64,000 nucleotides of DNA. It comes from Syntrophales bacterium (GTDB lineage Bacteria > Desulfobacterota > Syntrophia > Syntrophales > UBA2210). Below are positions 25,966 through 34,878 of the stretch, piece after piece. The notes under the pieces are model-generated. The model was given only the letters and a program-made list of their open reading frames with translations, did no database searches and had not been told where the DNA came from. Within the stretch, counting starts at the first letter, position 1, and every line of letters starts with the position of its first letter. The DNA lies in assembly GCA_023230565.1 (NCBI GenBank), contig JALNXD010000014.1, forward strand, positions 15,602-79,601. Reading direction: 5' to 3'. The position numbers and the translations under genes were made by a program.

Positions 25966-28038
25966 TTATTTTCCGAATATTCCTTTGAGCGCCTCTTTCG
26001 CCTTTTCCTGCACCGGCGCCGAATCTGTGTCTCCCGCTTCTCCCTTCCCCTTCAGAATATCCTTGAGATCCCCGGGCGCCTTCAGCCGTTTCTTGATCTG
26101 GGATTCGACGACGCCCTTCAAATCGGGAGCGAATTTCGGCGAAGAAAAGGTCCCCGTGACGAGTACCGGAACCATGAGACCCGCCCGCTCTTTCACGTCC
26201 TGCTGCCCTTTGAGAGTCCCCACTATCTTCGGCTCCACACGCAGGTCAAGGGTCTCTTTCACGAGGTCGATATCGCCTGCGGCAGCCACCCGAAGGGCCG
26301 GAGCCGCGAGATTCATTTGAGTAACATTGACGAGGCCGTTATCGATCGTAAATTGTACCAGAAATTCGCTGAAGTCGGTTTTCGGTCTTTCCGCCGGCTT
26401 CTCCGCTCCGAAGGCCGCCTTCATATTACGCACCATACCGGGGAGGTCGATTCCGACGATGGCCCCATCAGTGAAACGGAGATCTCCTTTACCGTCGAGG
26501 GTCCTCTTGATGGCATCGGGATCGTCCCCCTCCATGTTGAGAGACATCTTCGCCTGGGTCGCCCCTTCCAGAAAATCCTTTTTCATAACATCTTTCAAAA
26601 GGGGTTGCACCATGATCCCGGAAGCTTCGAGATTGACGGCGGTTTTCGGCCGTTCTCCGCGGACGTCCAGATCGGCCTGGCCGGCAATGGTTCCCTGATA
26701 GGCCTTGAGATCGAAGGGATCGACACGGAAGATCCCGTTCTTCCCGCTCACTTTCACGAGTATATCCTGGACACGGGCATCCATCACCTTGACCTTGCCC
26801 GCCCGCATCTCCGCATCCAGCACCAGTGTCCGGAGCGGTCCGTAATCGGTTTTCTTCTCTTGCGGTGCCGTAGGGGCCGAAGCTGGAGTCGGCTTTTCTA
26901 CGGCGGGTTTTTCTCCTGCAGCCGGCGCCGGTGAAGCGGTTGTATCTTCGGCAGGCGCCCCCGCAGGAGCCTCCTTTTCCGCGGGCTGCGGCAGGTACCG
27001 GTCCACATCTATCTCATCGATGTTCATCCTGAGCATCACGTCCGGTTTTGCAAAATCCTTCGCCTGTGCCGAAAAGGTGATAGTGGACTGGTCCAGATTC
27101 ATGATTCCGTCGTTTACGGAAACAGCTGAAGGAGTCCCTTTCACCTTGGCCTTGAGGCTTACCCTGGTGAGTGCGTCTGGATCGGCGGTGACCACGGGGA
27201 ATGCTTCTCCCACGGCATTGACAAGTTTCCGCGGCGAAAAAGGCGCGATTTCCAGGGCCAGATCGAAGGAAGGTTGTTCCAGGGCCTCTTTCACCATTCC
27301 CTTGACGGTCAGAGAGAGTTCCTCGAAGGCCTTCACTGCGATATCCAGCGGAATATCTTCCCTGCCCGGTTCGCGGCCCAGGGGACCCACCGTCCCGTCA
27401 AGCGCGAGCGGTTTCCGATCGAGGTTTGCTGAAACCATGATGTGGACGGGACGGTCGAAGGACACATCGTCAAGTTCGAGGTTCAAATCGGTGATCTCTT
27501 TCCGCGTTCCTGCTGCAGCATCGATCCAGAGGAGTGTTCCGTTGCTCACCGTCATTTCGGCAACGGCGATATTCTTGACGGGCAGTCCGCCGGCAGAACC
27601 CTTTTCAGGCTCTTTTTGTTCCTGCGGCGCTTTCGAAGACGCCGCCAGGGCTTCCAAATTTACCTTTCCCTCCTTGTTTTTCTCCAGGACCACCTTCATG
27701 CCATCCACAAGGAAGCGGTCAACCTGAACGTCCCGGGAAAGGAGGGGAATGAGCTTTACCTTCACATCAAAAGATTTGACGGCCAGGAGATCCTTCTCTG
27801 TAAAGCCCGGTGGATTGCCCAGGTGCAGGTCGGAAAATTCGATACCCGCCCAGGGGAAAAGAGAGAGTTCAAGTTCACCGTTGATGGAAAAGGGAAGGCC
27901 TGTCGCCCGGGATACCTGCTTTTCAACATAGGGTTTATATTTCTGGGCATCCACAAACATGGGGATGATAAGCAGAGCCCCTATCACAATTACGATAAGC
28001 CCGATTGCACAGATCAAAATCCATTTTACCGCCTTCAT
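25966..28038 (-). CDS. AsmA family protein
   Basis: A 690-residue envelope protein. One N-terminal membrane helix (about 5-27) is followed by a long beta-rich region starting with the AsmA signature YKPYVEKQVSRATGLPFSINGELELS. A low-complexity alanine/proline/glutamate linker (about 350-400) separates it from the C-terminal AsmA_2 region (VNLEASGIMVQPLLKD through RVEPKIVG). AsmA-like proteins are thought to form grooves that carry phospholipids between membranes or aid outer-membrane assembly. The frame is open 14 codons upstream, but ATG 28038 has a perfect AAGGAGGA and begins the anchor. A sigma-70 promoter lies about 70-95 nt upstream. Confidence 0.9.
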   Translation of the reverse strand: MKAVKWILICAIGLIVIVIGALLIIPMFVDAQKYKPYVEKQVSRATGLPFSINGELELSLFPWAGIEFSDLHLGNPPGFTEKDLLAVKSFDVKVKLIPLLSRDVQVDRFLVDGMKVVLEKNKEGKVNLEALAASSKAPQEQKEPEKGSAGGLPVKNIAVAEMTVSNGTLLWIDAAAGTRKEITDLNLELDDVSFDRPVHIMVSANLDRKPLALDGTVGPLGREPGREDIPLDIAVKAFEELSLTVKGMVKEALEQPSFDLALEIAPFSPRKLVNAVGEAFPVVTADPDALTRVSLKAKVKGTPSAVSVNDGIMNLDQSTITFSAQAKDFAKPDVMLRMNIDEIDVDRYLPQPAEKEAPAGAPAEDTTASPAPAAGEKPAVEKPTPASAPTAPQEKKTDYGPLRTLVLDAEMRAGKVKVMDARVQDILVKVSGKNGIFRVDPFDLKAYQGTIAGQADLDVRGERPKTAVNLEASGIMVQPLLKDVMKKDFLEGATQAKMSLNMEGDDPDAIKRTLDGKGDLRFTDGAIVGIDLPGMVRNMKAAFGAEKPAERPKTDFSEFLVQFTIDNGLVNVTQMNLAAPALRVAAAGDIDLVKETLDLRVEPKIVGTLKGQQDVKERAGLMVPVLVTGTFSSPKFAPDLKGVVESQIKKRLKAPGDLKDILKGKGEAGDTDSAPVQEKAKEALKGIFGK

Positions 28039-28106
28039 ATGCTCCTCCTTCAGGGGGTCCCCACAAGATTCTCGCAACATTCATTTTTTCATTTTTCTCA
28101 GAATGC

Positions 28107-28135
28107 ATTATATCCTGTGTACGAATGAACTGCAA
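28107..28135 (-). promoter_or_regulatory. Promoter of the AsmA gene
   Basis: Minus-strand TTGCAG (28130-28135), 17-nt spacer, perfect TATAAT (28107-28112). The predicted start site is about 60 nt before the AsmA ATG. Confidence 0.55.
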
Positions 28136-28416
28136 TTATTGAATTACATTTAATTATTTGGATATGATCGATTGGAAAGCCCGGTCTGCCGCTGTGAAAA
28201 CTCTGTAAGGCTTGAAAAAACCCTAAAAAAAGATTCAATGCTCTCAGAAAAATCGCGCGAAAATAGTATTGAGCACGGCGGTTACTGCACCACAGTTGCA
28301 TTTTTTTATGCAGTGATGCAATACCGCGGATACGTGCTGTAGAAAATGTATGCCTGTTTTTTTGAAATCATTTTGATAATTCGAAATACAGCCTCGAGCT
28401 CAAAATGAGTTCACAA
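28136..28416. other. Intergenic region, no gene seen
   Basis: AT-rich DNA between the 3' end of the ferredoxin-nitroreductase gene and the AsmA promoter. It contains a TTGCAT...ATGCAA inverted pair near 28297-28323. No coding or RNA signature was recognised. Confidence 0.35.
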
Positions 28417-29247
28417 TCAAATTATTTCGTATCTTGCCCTTTTCCTGTTCACAGTCCGCAAGTATTTTACCCTGGGATGGCCAAATACCATCATTATGGT
28501 AACCGCCTCGCCTTCCTTGATGCCGATTCTATCTTTCAGTTCCTGCGATACATCGAAGGCAAGTGTGGCAAAACCCGTAAGACAGGCGCCCAGGCCAAGG
28601 GCGTTCACCATGAGTTCCATATGGCCGATATTGAAAGCACCGTTCAGTTCATCGCATTTTCGGCTTACTACCAAAAGCGCATTCGGCGCATCGTGCAATA
28701 ATAAATCTTTCTTTTTTTTCTGATAGACCGAATACCAATATTGCCAGGTCGATTGAAAATCCAGATACTGGTAGGGTACACGCATCGCCTTTTTATCGAC
28801 TTTCGCAATGTCGAGCTCCGCCAGGGTTTTCAGGGCAATGGGCGCAATCTCCCTGAGTGTATCTTTTGTAAGGACGATATAGCGAAGATTCTGCAAATTT
28901 GCACCTGTCTGTGTATACCGCCCCATTTCAAGTATTTTTTGAATATCCCCGTCACTGACTGGCTCATCGGTGTACTGACGGGTACTCCTTCTGTATTTGA
29001 CGAAGTCCAGCAGGCGGTCCGGTGAAATCTCAAATTTTCGGGCGGTATCATATTCTATTATCTCGGCCGGGTCGTACTCGCCGGTGAGAGTTATCGCTTT
29101 TTGGGCACAGACCGCGGTGCAGTGCCCGCACTCGATACAAAATTTGCCGGGAACCGCTTTCCCGTCCTTGATCCTCAGACTAAGAACAGTGCAGTCCGCC
29201 GCACATGTCCCGCATCCGATACACTTGCTTTCATCTACCGTTACCAT
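28417..29247 (-). CDS. Ferredoxin-nitroreductase fusion protein
   Basis: A 276-residue protein. Residues 1-60 are a two-cluster ferredoxin (CIGCGTCAADC and CIECGHCTAVC), each able to hold a [4Fe-4S] centre. Residues about 78-276 are an FMN-binding nitroreductase domain (RRSTRQYTDEPV, then the GLGACLTGF and MVFGHPRVKY segments). The fusion suggests that low-potential electrons pass from the clusters to FMN and on to a nitro, quinone or flavin substrate; the real substrate is not predictable. Common in strict anaerobes. RBS AAAGGAGA precedes the ATG. It is alone on its strand. Confidence 0.9.
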   Translation of the reverse strand: MVTVDESKCIGCGTCAADCTVLSLRIKDGKAVPGKFCIECGHCTAVCAQKAITLTGEYDPAEIIEYDTARKFEISPDRLLDFVKYRRSTRQYTDEPVSDGDIQKILEMGRYTQTGANLQNLRYIVLTKDTLREIAPIALKTLAELDIAKVDKKAMRVPYQYLDFQSTWQYWYSVYQKKKKDLLLHDAPNALLVVSRKCDELNGAFNIGHMELMVNALGLGACLTGFATLAFDVSQELKDRIGIKEGEAVTIMMVFGHPRVKYLRTVNRKRARYEII

Positions 29248-29490
29248 GGAAGTCTCCTTTGGCGAAGCTTTTTATGCTGTTTGGTATAACCAAGTCTCCC
29301 GATCATGTCAAGAGAGAGGATATTTTCAATGATCACATAAATGTCTTTTTTGACAGTTGCGGCTGCAGCATGTGTAGGCGGCGGCATAGCCGAAAAAGAA
29401 AGGCTCGGCAGCAAAAAATAAGTCTCCGTTGACTGTCGAGGTCTCCTATAGTATTTTACGAAAAAATCAGATTATGATGGAGAGACAGTT

Positions 29491-29700
29491 ATGAAAAAAA
29501 ATGAGCCCGGTGAAAGCGGCAGAAAACTGGCAGCATTAATAGATAAGGCAATCGAAGACGGCGAACTTACTACGACGGAGTACGACAGGATTCTCGCCCT
29601 TGCCGACCGGGACGGGGTTATCGATTCGCAGGAACGGCAGCTCCTTAAAACGCTGAACGATATGCTGGAAAACAAGACGATTAAAAAAGTCCCAGGTTGA
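29491..29700 (+). CDS. Small conserved-type acidic protein, function unknown
   Basis: A 69-residue soluble, charged protein with no membrane segment. The core (ALIDKAIEDGELTTTEYDRILALADRDGVID) alternates acidic loops and helices; DRDGVIDSQE looks like a loop that could bind a cation, EF-hand-like or TerB-like, but it is too short to assign. A good RBS (GGAGAG, 7 nt before the ATG) and strong codon periodicity argue it is real. It is 95 nt upstream of the ADP-ribosylglycohydrolase gene. Confidence 0.65.
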   Translation: MKKNEPGESGRKLAALIDKAIEDGELTTTEYDRILALADRDGVIDSQERQLLKTLNDMLENKTIKKVPG

Positions 29701-29795
29701 GGTGCTTAAATAATATTGGCAGAACAGATGATAAGCGCCTCTATTACTAATGGATAAATTGAAAATGGATTTAGAAAAGATACACCGAGGTCGTT

Positions 29796-30431
29796 ATGAC
29801 AGGGGCAATTGCGGGAGATATTATTGGGTCGGTATACGAGACCTATCCTATCAAGACAAAGGAATTTCCACTTTTTCATCCAGATTGCCGCTTTACTGAT
29901 GATTCCGTTCTTACAATCGCAGTGGCCAAAGCTATTCTTACAGATGGGGATTATCTCAGGTGGATGCAGGAAATCGGCTGCCGGTACCCGCATGCCGGCT
30001 ATGGCGCCTCTTTCATTCACTGGCTTGGTTCTGAATCACCCCAACCCTACTGCAGCTGGGGAAACGGCGCTGCCATGCGAGTGAGTCCGGTAGGGTGGGC
30101 TTTTGATACCATGGACGATATCCTGCAGGAGGCAACCCGTACTGCGCAAATATCTCATAACCACCCCGAGGGGATCAAAGGAGCGCAGGCGACGGCCATG
30201 GCCGTATTTCTGGCAAGGACAACTGGTGACAAAAACTATATCAAGAAAGAGATAGCAGGAAGGTTCGGGTACGATCTTGATCGGACTGTCGACGATATCA
30301 GGCCTTCTTACAATTTCGATGTATCCTGTCAGGGAACAGTTCCGGAAGCAATTTTTTCGTTTATCCAATCAGATTCCTATGAGGATGCCGTCCGCAATTC
30401 AATTTCCCTATTCATTTACTTCCCGGTCTGA
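29796..30431 (+). CDS. ADP-ribosylglycohydrolase family protein, C-terminally truncated
   Basis: A 211-residue protein of the DraG/ARH family, which removes ADP-ribose from proteins or related adducts. The N-terminal GAIAGDIIGS, the metal-binding FTDDSVLT (T34, D35, D36) and the central NHPEGIKGA histidine region are present. The family normally continues from AVRNxISL into GGDSDTxAxIxG, which supplies the second set of magnesium ligands. Here it ends SISLFIYFPV and stops. The break (about 30406) coincides with the 3' end of hisC on the other strand (20 nt overlap), so a deletion or inversion joint is likely. Probably inactive, despite an otherwise clean frame. Other frames downstream do not recover the lost motif. 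Confidence 0.8.
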   Translation: MTGAIAGDIIGSVYETYPIKTKEFPLFHPDCRFTDDSVLTIAVAKAILTDGDYLRWMQEIGCRYPHAGYGASFIHWLGSESPQPYCSWGNGAAMRVSPVGWAFDTMDDILQEATRTAQISHNHPEGIKGAQATAMAVFLARTTGDKNYIKKEIAGRFGYDLDRTVDDIRPSYNFDVSCQGTVPEAIFSFIQSDSYEDAVRNSISLFIYFPV

Positions 30432-31491
30432 TCACGGCCCTGCACAGCGCGTCACAAAGAGCATCCGACTGTGCATCGGTTCCGACGGTAATACGCAAAA
30501 ATTGTGAAATCCGTTCCTGTGCGAAATGGCGGACGACAATACCTTCCTTTCGCAATGCTCGTGACAGTTCTTCGGCATCGTAAAATGGATGGCGGACAAA
30601 CAGAAAGTTTGCCTTGGACGGCAGCACTTGAAAACCAAGGCTGCAGAGATTTTCAGCCAATGCTTCCCTTGTGGCGATTATCATTTGCCGGTTTTTCTCA
30701 AAGTGAGACCGGTCTTCCATTGCCGCCACCGCACCGGCAATGGCAAGCCTGTCTAAGGGGTATGAATTGAAGCTGTTTTTAACGCGCTCCAGGGCTTCGA
30801 TAAGCTGGCGATTGCCGACGGCAAAGCCTACCCTCAGACCGGCCAAAGAGCGTGATTTCGACAAGGTCTGGATGACCAGGAGATTAGGATACGTGTCAAT
30901 TAATCTGATCGCCGATTCGGCACCGAAATCCACATATGCCTCATCTACCGCGACTACCGACTCCCTGTTGAATTTCAGCAATTCTTCAATTACCCCCGGA
31001 TCCAGGGCAATTCCTGTCGGCGCATTTGGATTGGGGAAAATTATTCCGCCGTTGGGGCGCCGGTAGTCTTCAAGCACAAGTTCGAAAAATTCGGAAAGCG
31101 GTACTGTCTCATATTCCACATCATACAATTTGCAGTAGACAGGGTAAAAACTGTAAGTGATATCGGGATACAAAAGCGGCAGCGAGTGTTTGAAAAGCCC
31201 CAGAAATACGTGAGCCAGCACCTCGTCGGAACCGTTACCCACAAAAACCTGATTATGGGCCACACCATAGTAGCGACTCACGGCCTCCTTGACGCTGTCC
31301 CCGTCCGGTTCCGGATATAGCCGCAGATTGGCATTCGCCTCGGCTTTTAAAGCTTCCAACACCTTTGGTGAAGGCCCGTAGGGATTTTCATTCGTATTCA
31401 GCTTGATCAGATTTGCAAACTTCGGCTGTTCGCCCGGAATATAGGGCGTTAGTTTGTGAACGATCGACGACCAGTACCGACTCATGTCCAT
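30412..31491 (-). CDS. hisC: Histidinol-phosphate aminotransferase
   Basis: A 359-residue fold-type I PLP enzyme. LNTNENPYGPSP near the N-terminus, GNGSDE (about 85-90), NPNAPTG (154-160), DEAYVDF (183-189) and the PLP lysine K212 in TLSKSRSLAGLRVG are all those of HisC. It converts imidazole-acetol phosphate to histidinol phosphate; this group also often accepts aromatic amino acids. Length is normal. No other his genes are nearby. Its 3' end overlaps the truncated ADP-ribosylglycohydrolase by 20 nt. Confidence 0.92.
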   Translation of the reverse strand: MDMSRYWSSIVHKLTPYIPGEQPKFANLIKLNTNENPYGPSPKVLEALKAEANANLRLYPEPDGDSVKEAVSRYYGVAHNQVFVGNGSDEVLAHVFLGLFKHSLPLLYPDITYSFYPVYCKLYDVEYETVPLSEFFELVLEDYRRPNGGIIFPNPNAPTGIALDPGVIEELLKFNRESVVAVDEAYVDFGAESAIRLIDTYPNLLVIQTLSKSRSLAGLRVGFAVGNRQLIEALERVKNSFNSYPLDRLAIAGAVAAMEDRSHFEKNRQMIIATREALAENLCSLGFQVLPSKANFLFVRHPFYDAEELSRALRKEGIVVRHFAQERISQFLRITVGTDAQSDALCDALCRAVIRPGSK

Positions 31492-32064
31492 ATCCTTATG
31501 TTGAAAGCTGTCTTATTTACTTTACGGCTCATGAAAAGATTGCGAACTGTGGTAAAAATATCTCTTTTGACCAAAATGTCAAGATCTTCCGCAATTCATG
31601 CCTTTCACCAACCAAAACCATCCGCCTTTTATTAATCTCGACCTTGCATATAAGCGATGCGGCAGCTCTTTTATTCTCCTGTTCATGATTCCAGATTTTT
31701 AGCACTCGCAAAACGTCGTATTCCCCTCCCACCGTGAAGGGTGATTTTCCGAATTTTTACGGGACCATCAACTTTGGCTTTGACAAATTTCTCTTTTATC
31801 TATACCTCTATCATATATGCGGCATACTCAAAGGAAGCGTCATATGAAAAATCCGATTACCACTATCAGCTGCTGCGCGTTGATACGCTGACACCGACCG
31901 TCAAATATGCCTATTCCAGAGCCTGTTTACGTTACTTAATACGGCCTGACCGAATGGGAAGAGTATCATGATAGTTTAAAAATAGAAGGCGTATGTTCAT
32001 AAAATTTTGTAAAAAGAAGGATACATCGTAGTAAGGATTAACCCACATTATAAGGAGAAAAAAT
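31492..32064. other. Intergenic region, no convincing gene
   Basis: A 573-nt AT-rich gap between divergent hisC and the alpha/beta hydrolase gene. Short frames exist on both strands (for example 31741-31971 plus and 31529-31732 minus) but lack ribosome sites and family motifs. A good RBS (AAGGAGAA) for the hydrolase ends the region. No tRNA or riboswitch fold was recognised. Confidence 0.45.
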
Positions 32065-32931
32065 ATGAATTCTGAAATAGTTACTGTACCCAGGGGAACT
32101 TTTAACGTTCGCGACAGAGGCAATACCGAGGGATTTCCGGTTATCATGCTTCATGGATGGCCTGAAAGCTCTTACTGCTGGGAGGCGGTCACCCCCTATT
32201 TGAATTCGAATCTGCGCGTAATCGCGCCCGACTTGCGAGGACTCGGTGAAAGCGAGCGCACTCTGGGTAATCCTGACTTGTACCAGAAGGCCGAGCTTGC
32301 CAAAGATATCGTTGAAATCGCCGATGCATTGAAAATCGACAATTTTTTCCTGGTCGGGCATGACTGGGGAGGGGCTGTAGCTCAGGAGGTCGCTCTTGCA
32401 ATTCCAGGCAGAGTGAAAAAGCTTGTTATACTGAATATTGCCATAATAAATAATGCAAAAGGACTGGCAGAGGCTATTGAAATCATGCATGACAGAGGCT
32501 CTGTTCCTCAGTGGTATCAGTATTTTCAGCAGCAGCCCCGGCTGCCAGAAGCCATGATAAAAGGAAATGAATCCGTATGGATTCCTTATTTCTTCGGAAA
32601 AGCGGGAAAAGAAGGCCGGATTCCCAGGGAGGCAATTGAAGAATATATCCGCTGCTATAAAATCGAAAACACTCCGGCCACAGGTGCCGGGTACTATCGT
32701 GCCATGAAGTACGATGCAAAAAGATGGGCTGAAATTGCAGGAATCAAATTTTCCATGCCGTCTCTTATCATTTATGGAAATCGTGATACAGTGGTAATCA
32801 GAGAATATATGAATCATCTGGAAGAATGCTTCGACGATATAAAATTCGTAGAGGTGGAAGCGGAACATTTTCTGCAGGAGGAAAAACCCGAAGAAGTGGC
32901 GAACCATTTGAATAATTTCCTCCGGGCTTAA
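32065..32931 (+). CDS. Alpha/beta hydrolase, epoxide hydrolase/haloalkane dehalogenase-like
   Basis: A 288-residue soluble enzyme. HGWPE (30-34) forms the oxyanion site, GHDWGG carries the nucleophile aspartate D100, an acid lies in YGNRD near 250, and H268 (EAEHFL) completes the triad. An aspartate nucleophile and HGWP are typical of epoxide hydrolases and of some fluoroacetate or haloalkane dehalogenases, not of esterases. The cap domain (about 130-215) is divergent, so substrate choice between an epoxide and a halide cannot be made. RBS AAGGAGAA, 6 nt from the ATG. Confidence 0.88.
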   Translation: MNSEIVTVPRGTFNVRDRGNTEGFPVIMLHGWPESSYCWEAVTPYLNSNLRVIAPDLRGLGESERTLGNPDLYQKAELAKDIVEIADALKIDNFFLVGHDWGGAVAQEVALAIPGRVKKLVILNIAIINNAKGLAEAIEIMHDRGSVPQWYQYFQQQPRLPEAMIKGNESVWIPYFFGKAGKEGRIPREAIEEYIRCYKIENTPATGAGYYRAMKYDAKRWAEIAGIKFSMPSLIIYGNRDTVVIREYMNHLEECFDDIKFVEVEAEHFLQEEKPEEVANHLNNFLRA

Positions 32932-33351
32932 TACAAAAACCCTTAGTATCGCAGGATGAAAAGGGATACCGCAATTTTCAGGACAAAGGTGCAGGCTGGA
33001 TAGTATCCTATGAATACCGTTTTTTTTCCTGTGACCTGCTATGAAACGCCATATCCGAAATGGCTTCCGGTGGTCAAGCAGGGATGCCGGGCGGTGCCGC
33101 CTGAGGTCAGGGCGAATTCACCTGCTCAGGCGCCTTTTCGCATCCCAATTGCTGCCGGCAGGCTGTTGAACAGCGCCTTTCCCTGTCATGCGCAATCCGG
33201 TACGGGAATATCGGTATACGAATCGGTCAGCCTCAGGGAAACCTGCTTCAGAGGTCTGATCGTCGATTGCAGGGCGTGATTTCAGGTTAATATGGTCTCT
33301 TTGATTATTCGGTTTTCTGGCTTTATTTGAATTTCCGTCAAAATCTTTATT
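32932..33351. other. Intergenic region, no convincing gene
   Basis: A 420-nt gap between the convergent hydrolase and PGK-like genes. It contains an imperfect CCTGAGG/CTCAGG hairpin region near 33100-33140. A 33010-33279 frame has no recognisable content. Possibly decayed DNA. Confidence 0.4.
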
Positions 33352-34686
33352 TCAGATCCCTTTCCTCTTGTGCTTTGTACGAAAAGGAGGCTTTCCTCCA
33401 TTTTTTATCAGTGCTTTTACCGGATCAAGTTCATAGGGGGAGCTTTCTTCGATGGCCTTGAGAACCGTGCCGCCGCCTGTGAAAAAATAATATTGCGAGT
33501 CGTCGAGAACCGACAGATACAGCCCCGGACAGAGGTCCTTGAATTCTTTCAATGTATCGCCGCCCCCGTAAAGCTTTTTAGCCTCCCTGTTATGGTCGAT
33601 TTTTCGATCCATCGCCGCCGAACCTTCTGTAAAATGAGGAGTATACCCCATTACGGCATTTACGAAGATAGTACGGGCGCTGTCGATTACCTTCGAAACT
33701 GTTTTGTCCTCGAAGGATTCGGCCGCGACATCCAGAATGTATCCAAGTCTGGTTCCCTTTTTAAAATCTGAAACCATTCGCTTCCGGTATTTGCCCTCTA
33801 TCTTCCCTTCCATAGTATCCGATTCATAGACGCAGGGCAGTTCGACTATTTTTTTAGCGTCCCGGTCCATATCGACCAGAGATCGTGCCGCCTCTATTTC
33901 TTCATCTTCCATTCCTTTAATGGATAGGCCGTATTTTGCCGCCAGATATGTATTGTAAATTACGCCACCCAGAATCAGCTTGTCGACCTTTTTATAAATT
34001 TCATTGAGAGGACCGATTTTGGTATTGAATTTCGCGCCGGCAACTACCGATAGAAAAGGCCGGTCAGGCTCAAGGACGTTGGAGAGATTCTGAAGCTCAC
34101 GCTGCATAAGGTAACCTGCAAACGAGGGCAGACACTCGGTAATATCAACTGTTGAAGCATGGGGCTGCCACGAACCGAAGGCGTCATTCACAAAGACATC
34201 AGCCAGTCCGGCCAGTTGAAGCGCAAACTGATCCCGCTCCATGCCTTCACCCTCTTCCCCCCGGAACCATCGTGAATTGGGCAGATAAATTGCCCCGATC
34301 TCTTTCCTGCGCAGACGCCTGATAGCGAGATTAATCGATGTATCGATATGGCTGATTCCGCGATTACCGTCAGAGGCAAACCGCGGAACATGAATTTTGC
34401 TGTGCAGTTTGTGCTCCAGATAGTCGGCCAACGGTTCAACCGATGTGGAATTATCGATTTCTATCGTGCCATTTTTCTTGCGTGGCCGCCCGATATGGGT
34501 CATGATAACAGGACGCCCTCCTCTTTCGACAATATTGAAAATGGTACCGATCGTCTGGTCAATTCTATAGGGGTCCTCTATTTTCCCCTTTTTCACCACA
34601 TTATGATCCACCCGGAGCAACACGATCTTTCCGTTCACCGGGGCATGCTGAAGCAGGGGAAGATCTGGATCAAGTGAATTATTCAT
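33352..34686 (-). CDS. Divergent phosphoglycerate kinase family protein
   Basis: A 444-residue protein, about 40-50 residues longer than usual PGK. Recognisable landmarks are RVDHN (25-29, normally RVDFN), R41, HIGRP (64-68), VNDAFG (166-171), AGAKFNTKIG with lysines 219 and 223, GGGDT (374-378) and TGGG (403-406). Key departures: LPNSRWF replaces LLENLRF, VNAVMG (342-347) replaces WNGPMG, and a basic tail (TKHKRKG) closes the protein. PGK transfers phosphate between 1,3-bisphosphoglycerate and ADP. Substrate-binding basics and the nucleotide glycine loops survive, so catalysis is possible. It is not with gap, tpi or other glycolytic genes and may be a paralogue with a changed role. Confidence 0.82.
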   Translation of the reverse strand: MNNSLDPDLPLLQHAPVNGKIVLLRVDHNVVKKGKIEDPYRIDQTIGTIFNIVERGGRPVIMTHIGRPRKKNGTIEIDNSTSVEPLADYLEHKLHSKIHVPRFASDGNRGISHIDTSINLAIRRLRRKEIGAIYLPNSRWFRGEEGEGMERDQFALQLAGLADVFVNDAFGSWQPHASTVDITECLPSFAGYLMQRELQNLSNVLEPDRPFLSVVAGAKFNTKIGPLNEIYKKVDKLILGGVIYNTYLAAKYGLSIKGMEDEEIEAARSLVDMDRDAKKIVELPCVYESDTMEGKIEGKYRKRMVSDFKKGTRLGYILDVAAESFEDKTVSKVIDSARTIFVNAVMGYTPHFTEGSAAMDRKIDHNREAKKLYGGGDTLKEFKDLCPGLYLSVLDDSQYYFFTGGGTVLKAIEESSPYELDPVKALIKNGGKPPFRTKHKRKGI

Positions 34687-34784
34687 AAAACTGCCTCGCT
34701 GTCATCCGTTATTTTATTTTTCATGCGTGTAACTATTTGCCACAACTGTATCTATGAGTATGAAAAACCGGATATATATTCATT

Positions 34785-34820
34785 TTGACCCTGTTTAATA
34801 AAGATGTTAGAGATACAGGG
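34785..34820 (+). promoter_or_regulatory. Possible promoter with palindrome before the DUF1330 gene
   Basis: TTGACC (34785-34790) and a weak TAGAGA (34808-34813) with a 17-nt spacer. A CCCTGT...ACAGGG inverted pair (34789-34794 and 34815-34820) brackets the -10 and could be an operator. Tentative. Confidence 0.3.
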
Positions 34821-34878
34821 AATATTGTGCAGGCGATCATTCGCGTACGCGCTAACACTACCGGAAAGGAGAATTAAA

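Noticed and set aside
29341..29421. 26-codon frame rich in alanine and glycine before the 69-residue gene
   Set aside because: Too short, no ribosome site, no terminator or family support.
31741..31971. 76-codon plus-strand frame between hisC and the alpha/beta hydrolase
   Set aside because: GTG start without RBS and no motif; not supported.
33010..33279. 89-codon frame between the hydrolase and PGK-like genes
   Set aside because: No RBS, no recognisable domain, and composition unlike neighbouring proteins.
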